32,952 bases of DNA from an uncultured Coprococcus sp. (GTDB lineage: Bacteria; Bacillota; Clostridia; Lachnospirales; Lachnospiraceae). The translations under genes and the position numbers were made by a program. The stretch is from the NCBI GenBank assembly GCA_947632705.1, contig CANRQE010000024.1, positions 1 through 32,952 of the forward strand, in the 5' to 3' direction. The notes below the pieces were generated by a model. The model had not been told where the DNA came from and made no database searches. It was given only the letters and a program-made list of their open reading frames with translations. Below are positions 15,178 to 22,239 of the stretch, in pieces. How positions within the stretch are numbered: the stretch's first letter is position 1; each line of letters begins with the position of its first letter.

Positions 15178-15789
15178 ATGAAAATAAAAATATGTGGACT
15201 GACGCAAATATGTGAAACGGAATATGTAAATAAAAACCATGTGGATTATGCAGGAATCGTCATGTATTTTCCAAAAAGCAAACGGAATGTGGATGCACGG
15301 ACTGCAGGGTGTATTATGGAGCATCTTCTGCCGGATATCCGGAAGGTTGCAGTGGTGGTATCTCCGACGAAAGAACAGGTACGGGAAATTGCCGGTCTGG
15401 GGTTTGATTATATTCAGATCCATGGGGAGCTTCCGAAGGAGCTGTTATCCGGGATTACGATTCCTGTGTGGAAGGCGTTTCATGCAGATGAACTGAAAGA
15501 GTATAGTCATTATCTCCTGGATGAAAAAATTGTGGGGTGCGTTTTTGATGCCGGCAGTCCGGGCAGCGGAAAAACCTTTGACTGGGATAGGCTGAAAGAT
15601 ATTCCTTCCGATGGGCGTCTGCGGATACTGGCAGGCGGATTGACTCCTGACAATGTGCAGCAGGCAATTGCAGCCGTGCATCCGGATGTAGTAGATGTTT
15701 CTTCCGGCATAGAATATTCTGACAGAAACGGAAAGGATCCTCAGAAGATAGATGCATTTGTGAATAAAGTAAGAATGTTCCGGCAATGA
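15178..15789 (+). CDS. trpF: Phosphoribosylanthranilate isomerase TrpF
   Basis: Cytoplasmic (beta/alpha)8-barrel isomerase of tryptophan synthesis that converts N-(5'-phosphoribosyl)anthranilate to CdRP. The 203-aa length is typical. The catalytic base cysteine is in MKIKICGLT (Cys6) and the catalytic acid aspartate is in GCVFDAGSPGSGKTFDW (about 123). IQIHGE, ILAGGLTPDNV and DVSSGIE are the usual phosphate-binding and barrel motifs, so nothing essential is missing. The start has AGGCGG about ten bases upstream. It lies 28 bases after hydE without a visible promoter or terminator between them, and no other trp gene is nearby. It is the last gene before a strong terminator, so it appears to be the end of the riboswitch operon. 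It could be the cell's ordinary TrpF misplaced, or a paralogue with another substrate. Confidence 0.88.
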   Translation: MKIKICGLTQICETEYVNKNHVDYAGIVMYFPKSKRNVDARTAGCIMEHLLPDIRKVAVVVSPTKEQVREIAGLGFDYIQIHGELPKELLSGITIPVWKAFHADELKEYSHYLLDEKIVGCVFDAGSPGSGKTFDWDRLKDIPSDGRLRILAGGLTPDNVQQAIAAVHPDVVDVSSGIEYSDRNGKDPQKIDAFVNKVRMFRQ

Positions 15790-15818
15790 GAAAACAGCAT
15801 TGCCGGAATGTTTTTTTC
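15778..15818 (+). terminator. Strong intrinsic terminator at the end of the B12 operon
   Basis: Perfect 11-pair stem TTCCGGCAATG (15778-15788) and CATTGCCGGAA (15798-15808) with a 9-base loop, then TG and seven T. The left arm includes the last codons of trpF. galK converges from the other side and ends at 15825. Confidence 0.9.
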
Positions 15819-15824
15819 TTGAAT

Positions 15825-17105
15825 TTATAATATCTGCATACCGCCATATTTGCGAATCTGCAGTATTTTACAGGCGTCTGCACCGAATACATGATCCATG
15901 GCTGACCGATATGATTGTATGGTATCATTTCGGACAAATGCCTGTATGGTTCCTGCAAAACCGCCGCCGTGTATGCGGCTGACGCCGTTTTCCTGCAGCG
16001 ATATGTCACTGACGGCCAGTGCCAGAGACAGGTTCTGGGAAGTAATGTCTGTTACAGTATATACATTTTGCAGGTATTGAAAAGAGGAAGCACCGGACGC
16101 CCTGACTGCATTTAAAAGGGCCGGGATATCGTTTGCCTTTAAGGCATTTACTTCTGCCATTACCCGTTTATTTTCTTCAAAGAAATGCAGTGCGCGGAGA
16201 ACTGCCCGGTCCCCAAGTTTTTTTCTGAGAACAGAAATATTTTCAAGCACATCCGATTCCGGGATTTCAATCAGCACATCCTTACCGAAATATTCTGCAA
16301 CGGCTTTCATTTCAGCAGGAACAGCAGCATAATCCGCAGTCAGGTCTGCATGGGAACCCCTGGTATCCGTGATACAAAGACTGTATCCGGCTTTGTTCAG
16401 ATCAAATGCTATTTTTTCAACCTTCGGCTGCTCCGGGTCTTTAAAATCAATGTGTACCAGACTCCCGACGGAGCATGCCATCTGATCCATCAGACCGCAG
16501 GGCTTGCCAAAAAAAACATTTTCCGCATACTGGCTGATCATTGCAATTTCGATAGGTGAAATCCCCATATTATTATAGAAGCCGGACAGGATAGTCCCGA
16601 TCAATACCTCAAAGGCTGCAGAAGAAGACAGACCGGCACCAATCGGAACATCACTGGTAATATACGCCTGAAAGCCTCCGATTTTATGACCGCGGCGTTC
16701 CATACCGGAGGCAACGCCCTTGACCAATGCAGCAGTTGTTTCATGTTCAGCTTCAATATATGCGATGGAAGCTGTATCAATAGTCAGGAGGTCATAACCG
16801 TCAGATTTCATCCGGATCATACCGTCATCCGTCTGACAGGCTATGGCAATGGCGTCCAGATTGATTCCTGCGGCCAGTACCTGTCCATGCTGATGGTCTG
16901 TATGATTACCGCCGATTTCACTCCTTCCGGGAGCAGAGAAAATATGGACCTCTCCTTCTCCAAAGCATTGTATATAGGATTGTAGGGCTTCCAGATAGCG
17001 TTTTTTCTGATAGGAAATCAGAGCCTTGTCCACATAGATATCAGTAAGCACGCCATCATAGATGTTGTTGTTTAATTCTTTTATGATTGTTGAAGTATGT
17101 GACAT
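15825..17105 (-). CDS. galK: Galactokinase
   Basis: Phosphorylates galactose to galactose-1-phosphate with ATP in the cytoplasm, the first committed step of the Leloir pathway. GHMP-kinase motifs are clear: the galactokinase signature APGRSEIGGNHTDHQHGQVL and the phosphate loop VPIGAGLSSSAAFEVL; the C-terminal motif RIHGGGFAGTIQAF is also present. I place the start at 17105 because GGAGG lies just upstream on this strand (ACCGGAGGATTTT). The frame stays open to 17267, but that part is an artificial extension through the promoter region. The resulting 426 aa is slightly longer than the usual 390, with about 45 residues before the signature. It is divergent from galE and convergent with trpF. 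No galT is in view. Confidence 0.92.
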   Translation of the reverse strand: MSHTSTIIKELNNNIYDGVLTDIYVDKALISYQKKRYLEALQSYIQCFGEGEVHIFSAPGRSEIGGNHTDHQHGQVLAAGINLDAIAIACQTDDGMIRMKSDGYDLLTIDTASIAYIEAEHETTAALVKGVASGMERRGHKIGGFQAYITSDVPIGAGLSSSAAFEVLIGTILSGFYNNMGISPIEIAMISQYAENVFFGKPCGLMDQMACSVGSLVHIDFKDPEQPKVEKIAFDLNKAGYSLCITDTRGSHADLTADYAAVPAEMKAVAEYFGKDVLIEIPESDVLENISVLRKKLGDRAVLRALHFFEENKRVMAEVNALKANDIPALLNAVRASGASSFQYLQNVYTVTDITSQNLSLALAVSDISLQENGVSRIHGGGFAGTIQAFVRNDTIQSYRSAMDHVFGADACKILQIRKYGGMQIL

Positions 17106-17432
17106 AAAATCCTCCGGTCTGCGTAAGCAGTTATGCATTGATTTATATTTATATAGTAGTTTTAACATAATGGCAGAAAAAAATAAAGATACAAAAATCA
17201 AAGCATATTGACAGATACTGCCAATATTGTTAAACTTCAAATTGACAGTATCAAAGTGATATATCATGTATTAAAATATGCAAATATGGGATTTTGACTA
17301 CAATATATGCTAATATGGCTGAAGAATGCCGACGGTATAAAGCACGGATCGGATCAGGATACAGCCATTACAGAGTACAGAATAAAAAAGACAGAGATAC
17401 TTATAATATATACTAAAAAGGGAGATTTATGA
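17106..17432. promoter_or_regulatory. Divergent galK/galE regulatory region
   Basis: This AT-rich 327-base gap must drive galK leftward and galE rightward. It holds two TTGACA hexamers on the plus strand (17208-17213 and 17242-17247). The second lies in a near-palindrome, TTGACAGTATCAA (17242-17254), and GATACTG (17214-17220) repeats part of it in inverted form. The first TTGACA has a modest -10, TAAACT, after 17 bases. A TATAAT at 17402-17407, close to galE, lacks a good -35. Promoters are therefore not settled. Confidence 0.4.
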
Positions 17433-18449
17433 ATGAGAATTTTAGTAACAGGCGGAGCAGGATATATCGGAAGTCATACCTGCGTAGAATTATTAAATGT
17501 GGGATATGAGGTTGTAGTAGTAGACAATCTTTATAATTCCAGCAGAAAGTGTATTGACAGAATCAAAGAGATTACCGGAAAGGAACTGACCTTCTACGAA
17601 GCCGATATTTTGGATTATGATGCACTGGATGCAATCTTTCAAAAAGAAAAAATTGACTGTGTCATTCATTTTGCAGGACTGAAAGCAGTCGGAGAATCCG
17701 TTGCGAAACCATTGGAATATTATAGAAATAATATTAACGGAACGCTTGTATTATGCGACGTAATGCGCAAATATGGATGTAAAAATATTATTTTTTCATC
17801 CTCCGCAACCGTATATGGGGATCCGGCATTTATTCCGATTACGGAGGAATGTCCGAAAGGGTCTCCGACAAATCCGTATGGCTGGACCAAGCATATGATT
17901 GAACAGATTCTGACAGATCTGCATACTGCAGACCCGGAATGGAATGTAATCCTTCTGCGGTACTTTAATCCGATCGGAGCCCATAAGAGCGGACTGATCG
18001 GAGAGGACCCGAAGGGAATTCCGAATAACCTGCTTCCGTATGTGGCGCAGGTTGCAATCGGCAAGCTGGAGTGCCTTGGCGTATTTGGAAATGACTATGA
18101 TACTCCGGACGGCACAGGCGTCAGAGATTATATCCATGTAGTTGATCTGGCGGTCGGACATGTCAAAGCTATTGACAAGATTATGGAAAATCCGGGCGTG
18201 AAGGTCTATAATCTCGGAACCGGAAAAGGATATAGCGTTTTAGAGATAGTAAAAGCATTCAGCAAGGCCTGCGGACATGATGTGCCGTATGTGATCAAAG
18301 ATCGGAGACCGGGGGATATCGCAATCTGTTATGCGGATGCATCCCTGGCGAAGAAAGAGCTTGGGTGGGAGGCTCAGTATGGCATTGATGAGATGTGCGC
18401 AGACTTATGGAGATGGCAGAGCATGAATCCAAACGGATATCATGAGTAA
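17433..18449 (+). CDS. galE: UDP-glucose 4-epimerase
   Basis: NAD-dependent short-chain dehydrogenase/reductase that interconverts UDP-glucose and UDP-galactose. The 338-aa length is standard. The nucleotide-binding motif [11 protein letters not shown] is at residues 7-17, VDNLYNSS follows the second strand, the catalytic serine region is [11 protein letters not shown], and the catalytic YxxxK is in YGWTKHMIE (Tyr149, Lys153). The start is preceded by AAAAGGGAG. glf follows 32 bases later in the same direction, so the epimerase can supply UDP-galactopyranose directly to the mutase. galK on the other strand provides the entry from free galactose. Confidence 0.95.
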   Translation: MRILVTGGAGYIGSHTCVELLNVGYEVVVVDNLYNSSRKCIDRIKEITGKELTFYEADILDYDALDAIFQKEKIDCVIHFAGLKAVGESVAKPLEYYRNNINGTLVLCDVMRKYGCKNIIFSSSATVYGDPAFIPITEECPKGSPTNPYGWTKHMIEQILTDLHTADPEWNVILLRYFNPIGAHKSGLIGEDPKGIPNNLLPYVAQVAIGKLECLGVFGNDYDTPDGTGVRDYIHVVDLAVGHVKAIDKIMENPGVKVYNLGTGKGYSVLEIVKAFSKACGHDVPYVIKDRRPGDIAICYADASLAKKELGWEAQYGIDEMCADLWRWQSMNPNGYHE

Positions 18450-18481
18450 GGATCAATTTAAAAACGAAGGAGTAAACAAGT

Positions 18482-19579
18482 ATGTATGATTATCTTGTGG
18501 TAGGAGCGGGCCTGTACGGTGCAGTGTTTGCTTATGAGGCAAAAAAAGCAGGAAAAAAATGTCTGGTCATTGACAAGAGAGACCATATTGCAGGCAATAT
18601 TTATTGCAAAGAAATAGAAGGAATTCAGGTGCATCAGTACGGCGCGCATATTTTCCATACCAGCAACAAAGAGGTGTGGGAATATGTCAATCAGTTTGCT
18701 GAATTCAATCATTACATTAATTCTCCGGTGGCAGTTTATAAAGATGAAACTTATAATCTGCCGTTTAATATGAATACCTTCAATAAGATGTGGGGCGTCC
18801 GCACTCCGGCGGAAGCGCAGGCTAAAATTGCAGAACAGCGTGCCGAATATCATATTGAAAATCCGCAGAATCTGGAAGAACAGGCCCTGATGTTAGTAGG
18901 AAAGGATGTCTATCAGAAGCTGATTAAAGGCTATACGGAAAAACAGTGGGGCAGAGATTGTAAAGATCTCCCTGCTTTTATCATCAAAAGACTTCCCTGC
19001 AGATTTATCTATGACAACAATTATTTCAATGACAGATATCAGGGCATCCCGATTGGCGGATATACAAAGATTGTAGAGAAAATGCTGGACGGCATAGAAG
19101 TACGTCTGGATACGGATTATTTTGAATTCATAAAAGAAAATCCGGATATTGCAGATAAGACATTATTTACAGGTATGATCGATCAGTTCTATGATTTTTG
19201 TTACGGACCGTTGCAGTATCGTTCTGTCAGATTTGAGACAGAGGTGCTTGATTGCGAGAATTATCAGGGAAATGCGGTTGTGAATTATACAGAGCGTGAG
19301 GTTCCGTATACCAGGATCATAGAGCATAAGCATTTTGAATTTGGCAAACAGCCGAAGACGGTTATTTCAAGAGAGTATTCTTCAGAGTGGAAACCGGGAG
19401 CTGAGCCTTATTATCCTGTCAATAATGATGAGAATAATGCGCTCTATGAAAAATATAAAGCGCTTGCAGATCAGGAAACCAAAGTAATCTTTGGCGGAAG
19501 ACTTGGCGATTATAAGTATTATGATATGGACAAGGTAATAGAAGCGGCGCTCCGGACTGTTCAAAAGGAACTGCAGTAA
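18482..19579 (+). CDS. glf: UDP-galactopyranose mutase
   Basis: Flavoenzyme that converts UDP-galactopyranose to UDP-galactofuranose, the donor of galactofuranose in cell-surface polysaccharides. The 365-aa length fits the bacterial family. The FAD-binding motif is VVGAGLYGAVFAYEAKKAGK at the N terminus, followed by RDHIAGN and QYGAHIFHTSN, typical of Glf. QWGRDCKDLPAFIIKRLPCR and RYQGIPIGGYTKI are further conserved segments, and the C-terminal GGRLGDYKYYDMD motif closes the flavin site. The ribosome binding site GAAGGAG lies upstream of 18482. Its presence implies that the organism makes a galactofuranose-containing glycan, though no glycosyltransferase is in the window. Confidence 0.94.
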   Translation: MYDYLVVGAGLYGAVFAYEAKKAGKKCLVIDKRDHIAGNIYCKEIEGIQVHQYGAHIFHTSNKEVWEYVNQFAEFNHYINSPVAVYKDETYNLPFNMNTFNKMWGVRTPAEAQAKIAEQRAEYHIENPQNLEEQALMLVGKDVYQKLIKGYTEKQWGRDCKDLPAFIIKRLPCRFIYDNNYFNDRYQGIPIGGYTKIVEKMLDGIEVRLDTDYFEFIKENPDIADKTLFTGMIDQFYDFCYGPLQYRSVRFETEVLDCENYQGNAVVNYTEREVPYTRIIEHKHFEFGKQPKTVISREYSSEWKPGAEPYYPVNNDENNALYEKYKALADQETKVIFGGRLGDYKYYDMDKVIEAALRTVQKELQ

Positions 19580-19603
19580 GTACCATTTTCGGATTGAAAC
19601 GAT

Positions 19604-19648
19604 AAAAACCAGACGGTCTTGTTTTATGGCCGGCTGGTTTTTATTTGT
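19604..19648 (+). terminator. Intrinsic terminator after glf
   Basis: Stem AAAAACCAG (19604-19612) and CTGGTTTTT (19634-19642), extended by CGG/CCG pairs inside with one-base bulges, ending in a T-rich tail. It closes the galE-glf unit. Confidence 0.85.
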
Positions 19649-19770
19649 TATTTACGAAAAAACTGGCAGGGACAGTTTTTCCGTATTCCATGCATAGATT
19701 CTTTGATTTAACAGATAATAGCATTATATACGAAATACAAAGAATGCTATGTAATATGGAGGAAGAGAAT

Positions 19771-20316
19771 ATGAAAGCAACAGGAATAGTACGTCGGATC
19801 GATGACCTTGGGAGAATTGTAGTGCCTAAGGAAATCCGAAGGGTCCTGCGTATCAGAGAAGGCGATCCTCTGGAGATTTTCACAGGAAAAGACGGAGAGA
19901 TAGTTTTAAAGAAATATTCCCCGCTTGGTGAACTGGGAACATTTGCACAGCAGTATGTGGATTCCATTGCCCAGATTTTGAACTGCCCGGTATGTGTGGC
20001 TGACAGGGATCAGATTATTGCCGTGGCAGGTATGCCAAAAAAAGAACTGGTGGGTAAGTCTATTCATAAAGAACTGGAAGAGGTTATCAATGACAGAGAG
20101 GCCATTCTTGCAAAGAAAGGGGATACCCATTTCATAAATATTACCGGGGATGATGCAGAATATGAGGGAGAGGTCGTACAGACCATTATCTGTGAAGGAG
20201 ATGCCATCGGCGCTGTGATTGTTTTGAGCAAGGATAAAAAGACCCACATTGGGGAAACAGAGCAAAAGGCGGCAATTATTGCAGCTAATTTCCTTGGGAA
20301 ACAGATGGAAAGTTAA
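19771..20316 (+). CDS. spoVT: Stage V sporulation protein T, transcriptional regulator
   Basis: AbrB-family DNA-binding regulator that adjusts forespore gene expression late in sporulation. Residues 1-50 form the swapped-hairpin AbrB domain (MKATGIVRRIDDLGRIVVPK, then EIRRVLRIREGDPLEIF). Residues about 55-180 are the GAF-like sensor domain. The 181-aa length agrees with SpoVT (about 178 aa) and excludes the shorter AbrB. The start at 19771 follows GGAGGAAGAG. The open frame reaches upstream to 19645, but that part has no fitting ribosome binding site and would lengthen the protein beyond the family. Upstream, TTGATT (19703) and TATATA (19725) are 16 bases apart. CATTATA (19722) resembles a sigma-G -10, but I find no matching -35. 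A terminator follows. Confidence 0.93.
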   Translation: MKATGIVRRIDDLGRIVVPKEIRRVLRIREGDPLEIFTGKDGEIVLKKYSPLGELGTFAQQYVDSIAQILNCPVCVADRDQIIAVAGMPKKELVGKSIHKELEEVINDREAILAKKGDTHFINITGDDAEYEGEVVQTIICEGDAIGAVIVLSKDKKTHIGETEQKAAIIAANFLGKQMES

Positions 20317-20330
20317 ATTGTAAAAAGTAT

Positions 20331-20376
20331 AAAAAACAGACATGCAGACAACAAAGCATTTGCATGTCTGTTTTTT
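20331..20376 (+). terminator. Intrinsic terminator after spoVT
   Basis: Near-perfect long stem: 20331-20346 (AAAAAACAGACATGCA) pairs with 20361-20376 (TGCATGTCTGTTTTTT) around a 14-base loop. The 3' arm ends in six T. Confidence 0.92.
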
Positions 20377-20408
20377 ACAGTAAATTTGAAAACGAAAATG
20401 ATATAGTG

Positions 20409-20517
20409 GAAGCTGCGGCATACAGCCTTTTGTCAGATTATAGGGCTCAGAAGCCGCATATAAAGAAAAAGGCTGTTTAAAAGGAGCGTGAATTTATTCG
20501 CTTGGTGCGAATTTTTT
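20409..20517 (+). ncRNA. Candidate structured small RNA upstream of hup
   Basis: This non-coding stretch between the spoVT terminator and the hup promoter has an extended -10 (TGA-TATAGT, 20399-20407), complementary segments and its own terminator. TGCGGC (20414-20419) pairs with GCCGCA (20453-20458). ACAGCCTTTT (20422-20431) pairs perfectly with AAAAGGCTGT (20467-20476). The two pairings interlock, so they form either a pseudoknot or alternative states. ATTCGC-TTGGT-GCGAAT (20496-20512) plus a T run would end an RNA of about 105 bases. I do not recognise a known RNA family, and no good -35 is visible. Confidence 0.45.
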
Positions 20518-20644
20518 GCCGTTTACAATTGGACGGTTGATAGCCATATTTTGGTCGGCAGCAGCAATTAAACGGAGAAAGCGGGTATATTGAAAAAATT
20601 ACTAAAAAAAACCAGTGTTTTTGAGCGGAAATGCTGAAATTTCC

Positions 20645-20732
20645 TTGACAAGAGGGCTTTTTTTCGGTATAACTATACATGTTGAGGCGTTGTATTACGC
20701 CGGGAGTTATCCGGTTTAGCTCACCAGGATAA
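20645..20732 (+). promoter_or_regulatory. hup promoter and structured leader
   Basis: Strong promoter TTGACA (20645-20650), 17-base spacer, TATAAC (20668-20673). The roughly 80-base leader has two hairpins: GGCGT/ACGCC (20686-20701), and TTATCC-GGT (20707-20715) pairing with ACC-A-GGATAA (20723-20732). The ribosome binding site follows immediately. Confidence 0.7.
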
Positions 20733-20762
20733 TAGAATATGTTTTATAGGAGGTTTATTTCG

Positions 20763-21035
20763 ATGAATAAGACTGAATTAGTTGCAGCAATCGCTGAGAA
20801 GACAGAATTATCAAAGAAAGACGCAGAGAAGGCATTAAAGGCTTTCACAGAAGTAGTAGCTGATGAATTGAAGAAGGGTGAGAAGATTCAGTTAGTTGGT
20901 TTCGGTACATTTGAAGTTGCTGAAAGACCGGCTAGAGAAGGAAGAAATCCTAGAACAGGTGAGCCTATGCCTATTCCTGCATCTAAGTCACCAAGATTCA
21001 AAGCCGGCAAGGCTTTAAAGGACTCCCTTAACTAG
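20763..21035 (+). CDS. hup: HU family DNA-binding protein
   Basis: Small abundant histone-like protein that bends DNA and compacts the nucleoid as a dimer. The 90 residues cover the whole family: N-terminal helices (MNKTELVAAIAEKTELSKKD) and the beta-arm region GRNPRTGEPMPIPASKSPRFKAGKALK, with the proline that inserts between base pairs in RNPRTGE-type arms. The start is at 20763, with TAGGAGG upstream; an in-frame ATG at 20739 lies before the ribosome binding site and is not used. Preferred-codon use and a near-consensus promoter fit high expression. A clean terminator follows, so hup is likely monocistronic. Confidence 0.96.
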   Translation: MNKTELVAAIAEKTELSKKDAEKALKAFTEVVADELKKGEKIQLVGFGTFEVAERPAREGRNPRTGEPMPIPASKSPRFKAGKALKDSLN

Positions 21036-21059
21036 TTAATACTTACATGAAGTTTATGG

Positions 21060-21088
21060 TGCCGTATATTGATACGGCACTTTTTTTC
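21060..21088 (+). terminator. Intrinsic terminator after hup
   Basis: Perfect 9-pair stem GTGCCGTAT (21060-21068) and ATACGGCAC (21073-21081) with loop ATTG, then seven T. Confidence 0.93.
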
Positions 21089-21145
21089 ATCTTATCTTTA
21101 TATATCCGTAAAAATATGCGGAAAGAGAAGAAGGAGCATATAGAA

Positions 21146-21385
21146 ATGAGACTTGACAAATATTTGAAGGTGTCTCGCCTGATCAAACGCCGGACAATTG
21201 CCAATGAAGCCTGTGACGCCGGACGGGTTACGGTCAACGGCAAGGTGGCAAAGGCTTCTGCGGAAGTAAAAGTGGGCGACATTCTGGAAATCGCATTTGG
21301 GAATAAAACGGTGAAAGCAGAGATTACACAGATTGTGGACTCTACAAAAAAAGAAGATGCGAAAGAAATGTTTAAATATGTTTAA
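21146..21385 (+). CDS. rqcP: S4-domain RNA-binding protein RqcP (YabO/Hsp15-like)
   Basis: Small ribosome-associated protein of bacterial ribosome quality control; in Bacillus RqcP works with RqcH to add alanine tails to stalled nascent chains on the 50S subunit. The 79 residues are almost entirely an S4 domain (MRLDKYLKVSRLIKRRTIAN, then AGRVTVNGKVAKASAEVKVGD). AAGGAG about ten bases before 21146 decides the start; an upstream in-frame ATG at 21116 has no better site. The position between hup and yabP is the conserved place of this gene in Firmicutes. The hup terminator precedes it and its own terminator follows. Confidence 0.93.
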   Translation: MRLDKYLKVSRLIKRRTIANEACDAGRVTVNGKVAKASAEVKVGDILEIAFGNKTVKAEITQIVDSTKKEDAKEMFKYV

Positions 21386-21391
21386 TTATCC

Positions 21392-21427
21392 AAAATATGC
21401 CGGAAGAGATTCCGGCATATTTTATTT
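21392..21427 (+). terminator. Intrinsic terminator after rqcP
   Basis: Perfect 14-pair stem: AAAATATGCCGGAA (21392-21405) and TTCCGGCATATTTT (21410-21423) with loop GAGA, then ATTT. It separates rqcP from the sporulation pair yabPQ. Confidence 0.9.
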
Positions 21428-21443
21428 ACGGGTATCATATACT
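21415..21443 (+). promoter_or_regulatory. Sigma-E-type promoter of yabP-yabQ
   Basis: GCATATT (21415-21421) and CATATACT (21436-21443), 14 bases apart, match the mother-cell sigma-E pattern (GHATATT, about 14 bases, CATACAHT-like) with one deviation in the -10. The -35 lies within the 3' arm of the rqcP terminator. YabP and YabQ are sigma-E-dependent in Bacillus, which supports the call. Confidence 0.65.
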
Positions 21444-21496
21444 TTTGTAAATAGCTTAAGAACATTTCTTAAGGTAATAAAGGATGGCGGCATATT

Positions 21497-21772
21497 TTGG
21501 AGGATCTAAAAAGAACAGGTACGCATAAGCTGGAAATGAACAACCGTGATGACCTTAGAATGTCGGGAATCCAAAAGGTTATATCCTTTGAGCCGGAGCT
21601 GGTACTTCTGATTACAGATATGGGAAAAATGCGAATTACAGGCAAGGATATGCAGGTCAATAACCTGGATATTGAAAAAGGATTGTTGGACGTAAAGGGA
21701 AGTATAGACTGCATCTGCTATCTGAACGACAAAAACGGCGGACAATTCTCTTGGAAACGGATGTTTAAATAA
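21497..21772 (+). CDS. yabP: Sporulation protein YabP
   Basis: Mother-cell sporulation protein of the YabP/YqfC family, which is involved in spore coat and cortex assembly; the biochemical role is unknown. The 91 residues align by eye with the family: HKLEMNNRDDLRMSGIQKV, then LLITDMGKMRITGKDMQV, NNLDIEKGLLDVKG and a final SWKRMFK. The start is a TTG at 21497 with AAAGGATGG upstream. The first ATG (21536) would remove the conserved N-terminal strand, so TTG is preferred. The stop TAA shares a base with the ATG of yabQ (TAATG), so the two are translationally coupled. Confidence 0.9.
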   Translation: MEDLKRTGTHKLEMNNRDDLRMSGIQKVISFEPELVLLITDMGKMRITGKDMQVNNLDIEKGLLDVKGSIDCICYLNDKNGGQFSWKRMFK

Positions 21773-22152
21773 TGACAGGAATGATTGAGCAGCAATCGCA
21801 GGCCTTTTTGGTGAGCATACTTTGCGGGGTGGCCGCCGGGGTAGTTATAGGCGTAATATATGAGTTGAAAAAAGTGATAAAACTCAATGCGGCTTTTATA
21901 GGTGTGATTGACATAACTATCTGGTTGGCATTATGTGTTTCTGTAGTTATGGTAACCTATAAATACAGCAGTGGAAATGTGCGTTTTTATATTTTTTTAG
22001 GTTTTTTATCCGGAATGGGTCTTTATTTTTCCACAATAAATTGGGCTGTTTCGAGAATTTTAAACTATATATTGTGCATGACAAAAAATGCTTTTAAAAA
22101 AGTGATTTTTGCGGCAAAAAAGCTTGTTGACATAATTTGTCACAAAGGTTAA
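21772..22152 (+). CDS. yabQ: Spore cortex biosynthesis protein YabQ
   Basis: Integral membrane protein needed for spore cortex formation in Bacillus, where it sits in the outer forespore membrane. The 126 residues have three hydrophobic segments (about 12-32, 41-63 and 70-92) followed by a basic C-terminal tail. The family is recognised from topology, size and the invariant position between yabP and divIC rather than a catalytic motif. The start overlaps the yabP stop by one base. The last codons overlap an inverted repeat that also carries the probable divIC promoter. Confidence 0.88.
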   Translation: MTGMIEQQSQAFLVSILCGVAAGVVIGVIYELKKVIKLNAAFIGVIDITIWLALCVSVVMVTYKYSSGNVRFYIFLGFLSGMGLYFSTINWAVSRILNYILCMTKNAFKKVIFAAKKLVDIICHKG

Positions 22153-22163
22153 AATTATGTCAA
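22127..22163 (+). promoter_or_regulatory. divIC promoter overlapping a 12-base inverted repeat
   Basis: TTGACA (22127-22132), 17 bases, then TAAAAT (22150-22155) form a good vegetative promoter that begins inside yabQ. The same DNA is a perfect inverted repeat: TTGACATAATTT (22127-22138) and AAATTATGTCAA (22152-22163), so either a repressor site or a weak hairpin is possible. Confidence 0.6.
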
Positions 22164-22239
22164 TATACTTCTATTTTTATTTTCTTTTGACAAAATAAGA
22201 GCAGAAGTGAATTGTGGCAAAAGCGGGGTTAAGTTTCGG

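Noticed and set aside
17106..17267. N-terminal extension of galactokinase with a hydrophobic segment
   Set aside because: The extension runs through the divergent promoter region, lacks a ribosome binding site and is unknown in galactokinases; the start at 17105 has a clear GGAGG.
19692..19728. Sigma-G promoter for spoVT
   Set aside because: CATTATA fits a sigma-G -10, but the only GCATA is 25 bases upstream, too far for a -35, so I do not call it.
20488..20574. Small 27-codon frame starting with GTG after AAAAGGAG
   Set aside because: The ribosome binding site is only one base from the GTG, and the frame runs through a terminator hairpin; the peptide is not convincing.
20696..20735. tRNA-like sequence (TTAGCTCACCAGGATA) before hup
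   Set aside because: It recalls a D-arm, but there is no acceptor stem, anticodon arm or T arm. It is explained as the second hairpin of the hup leader.
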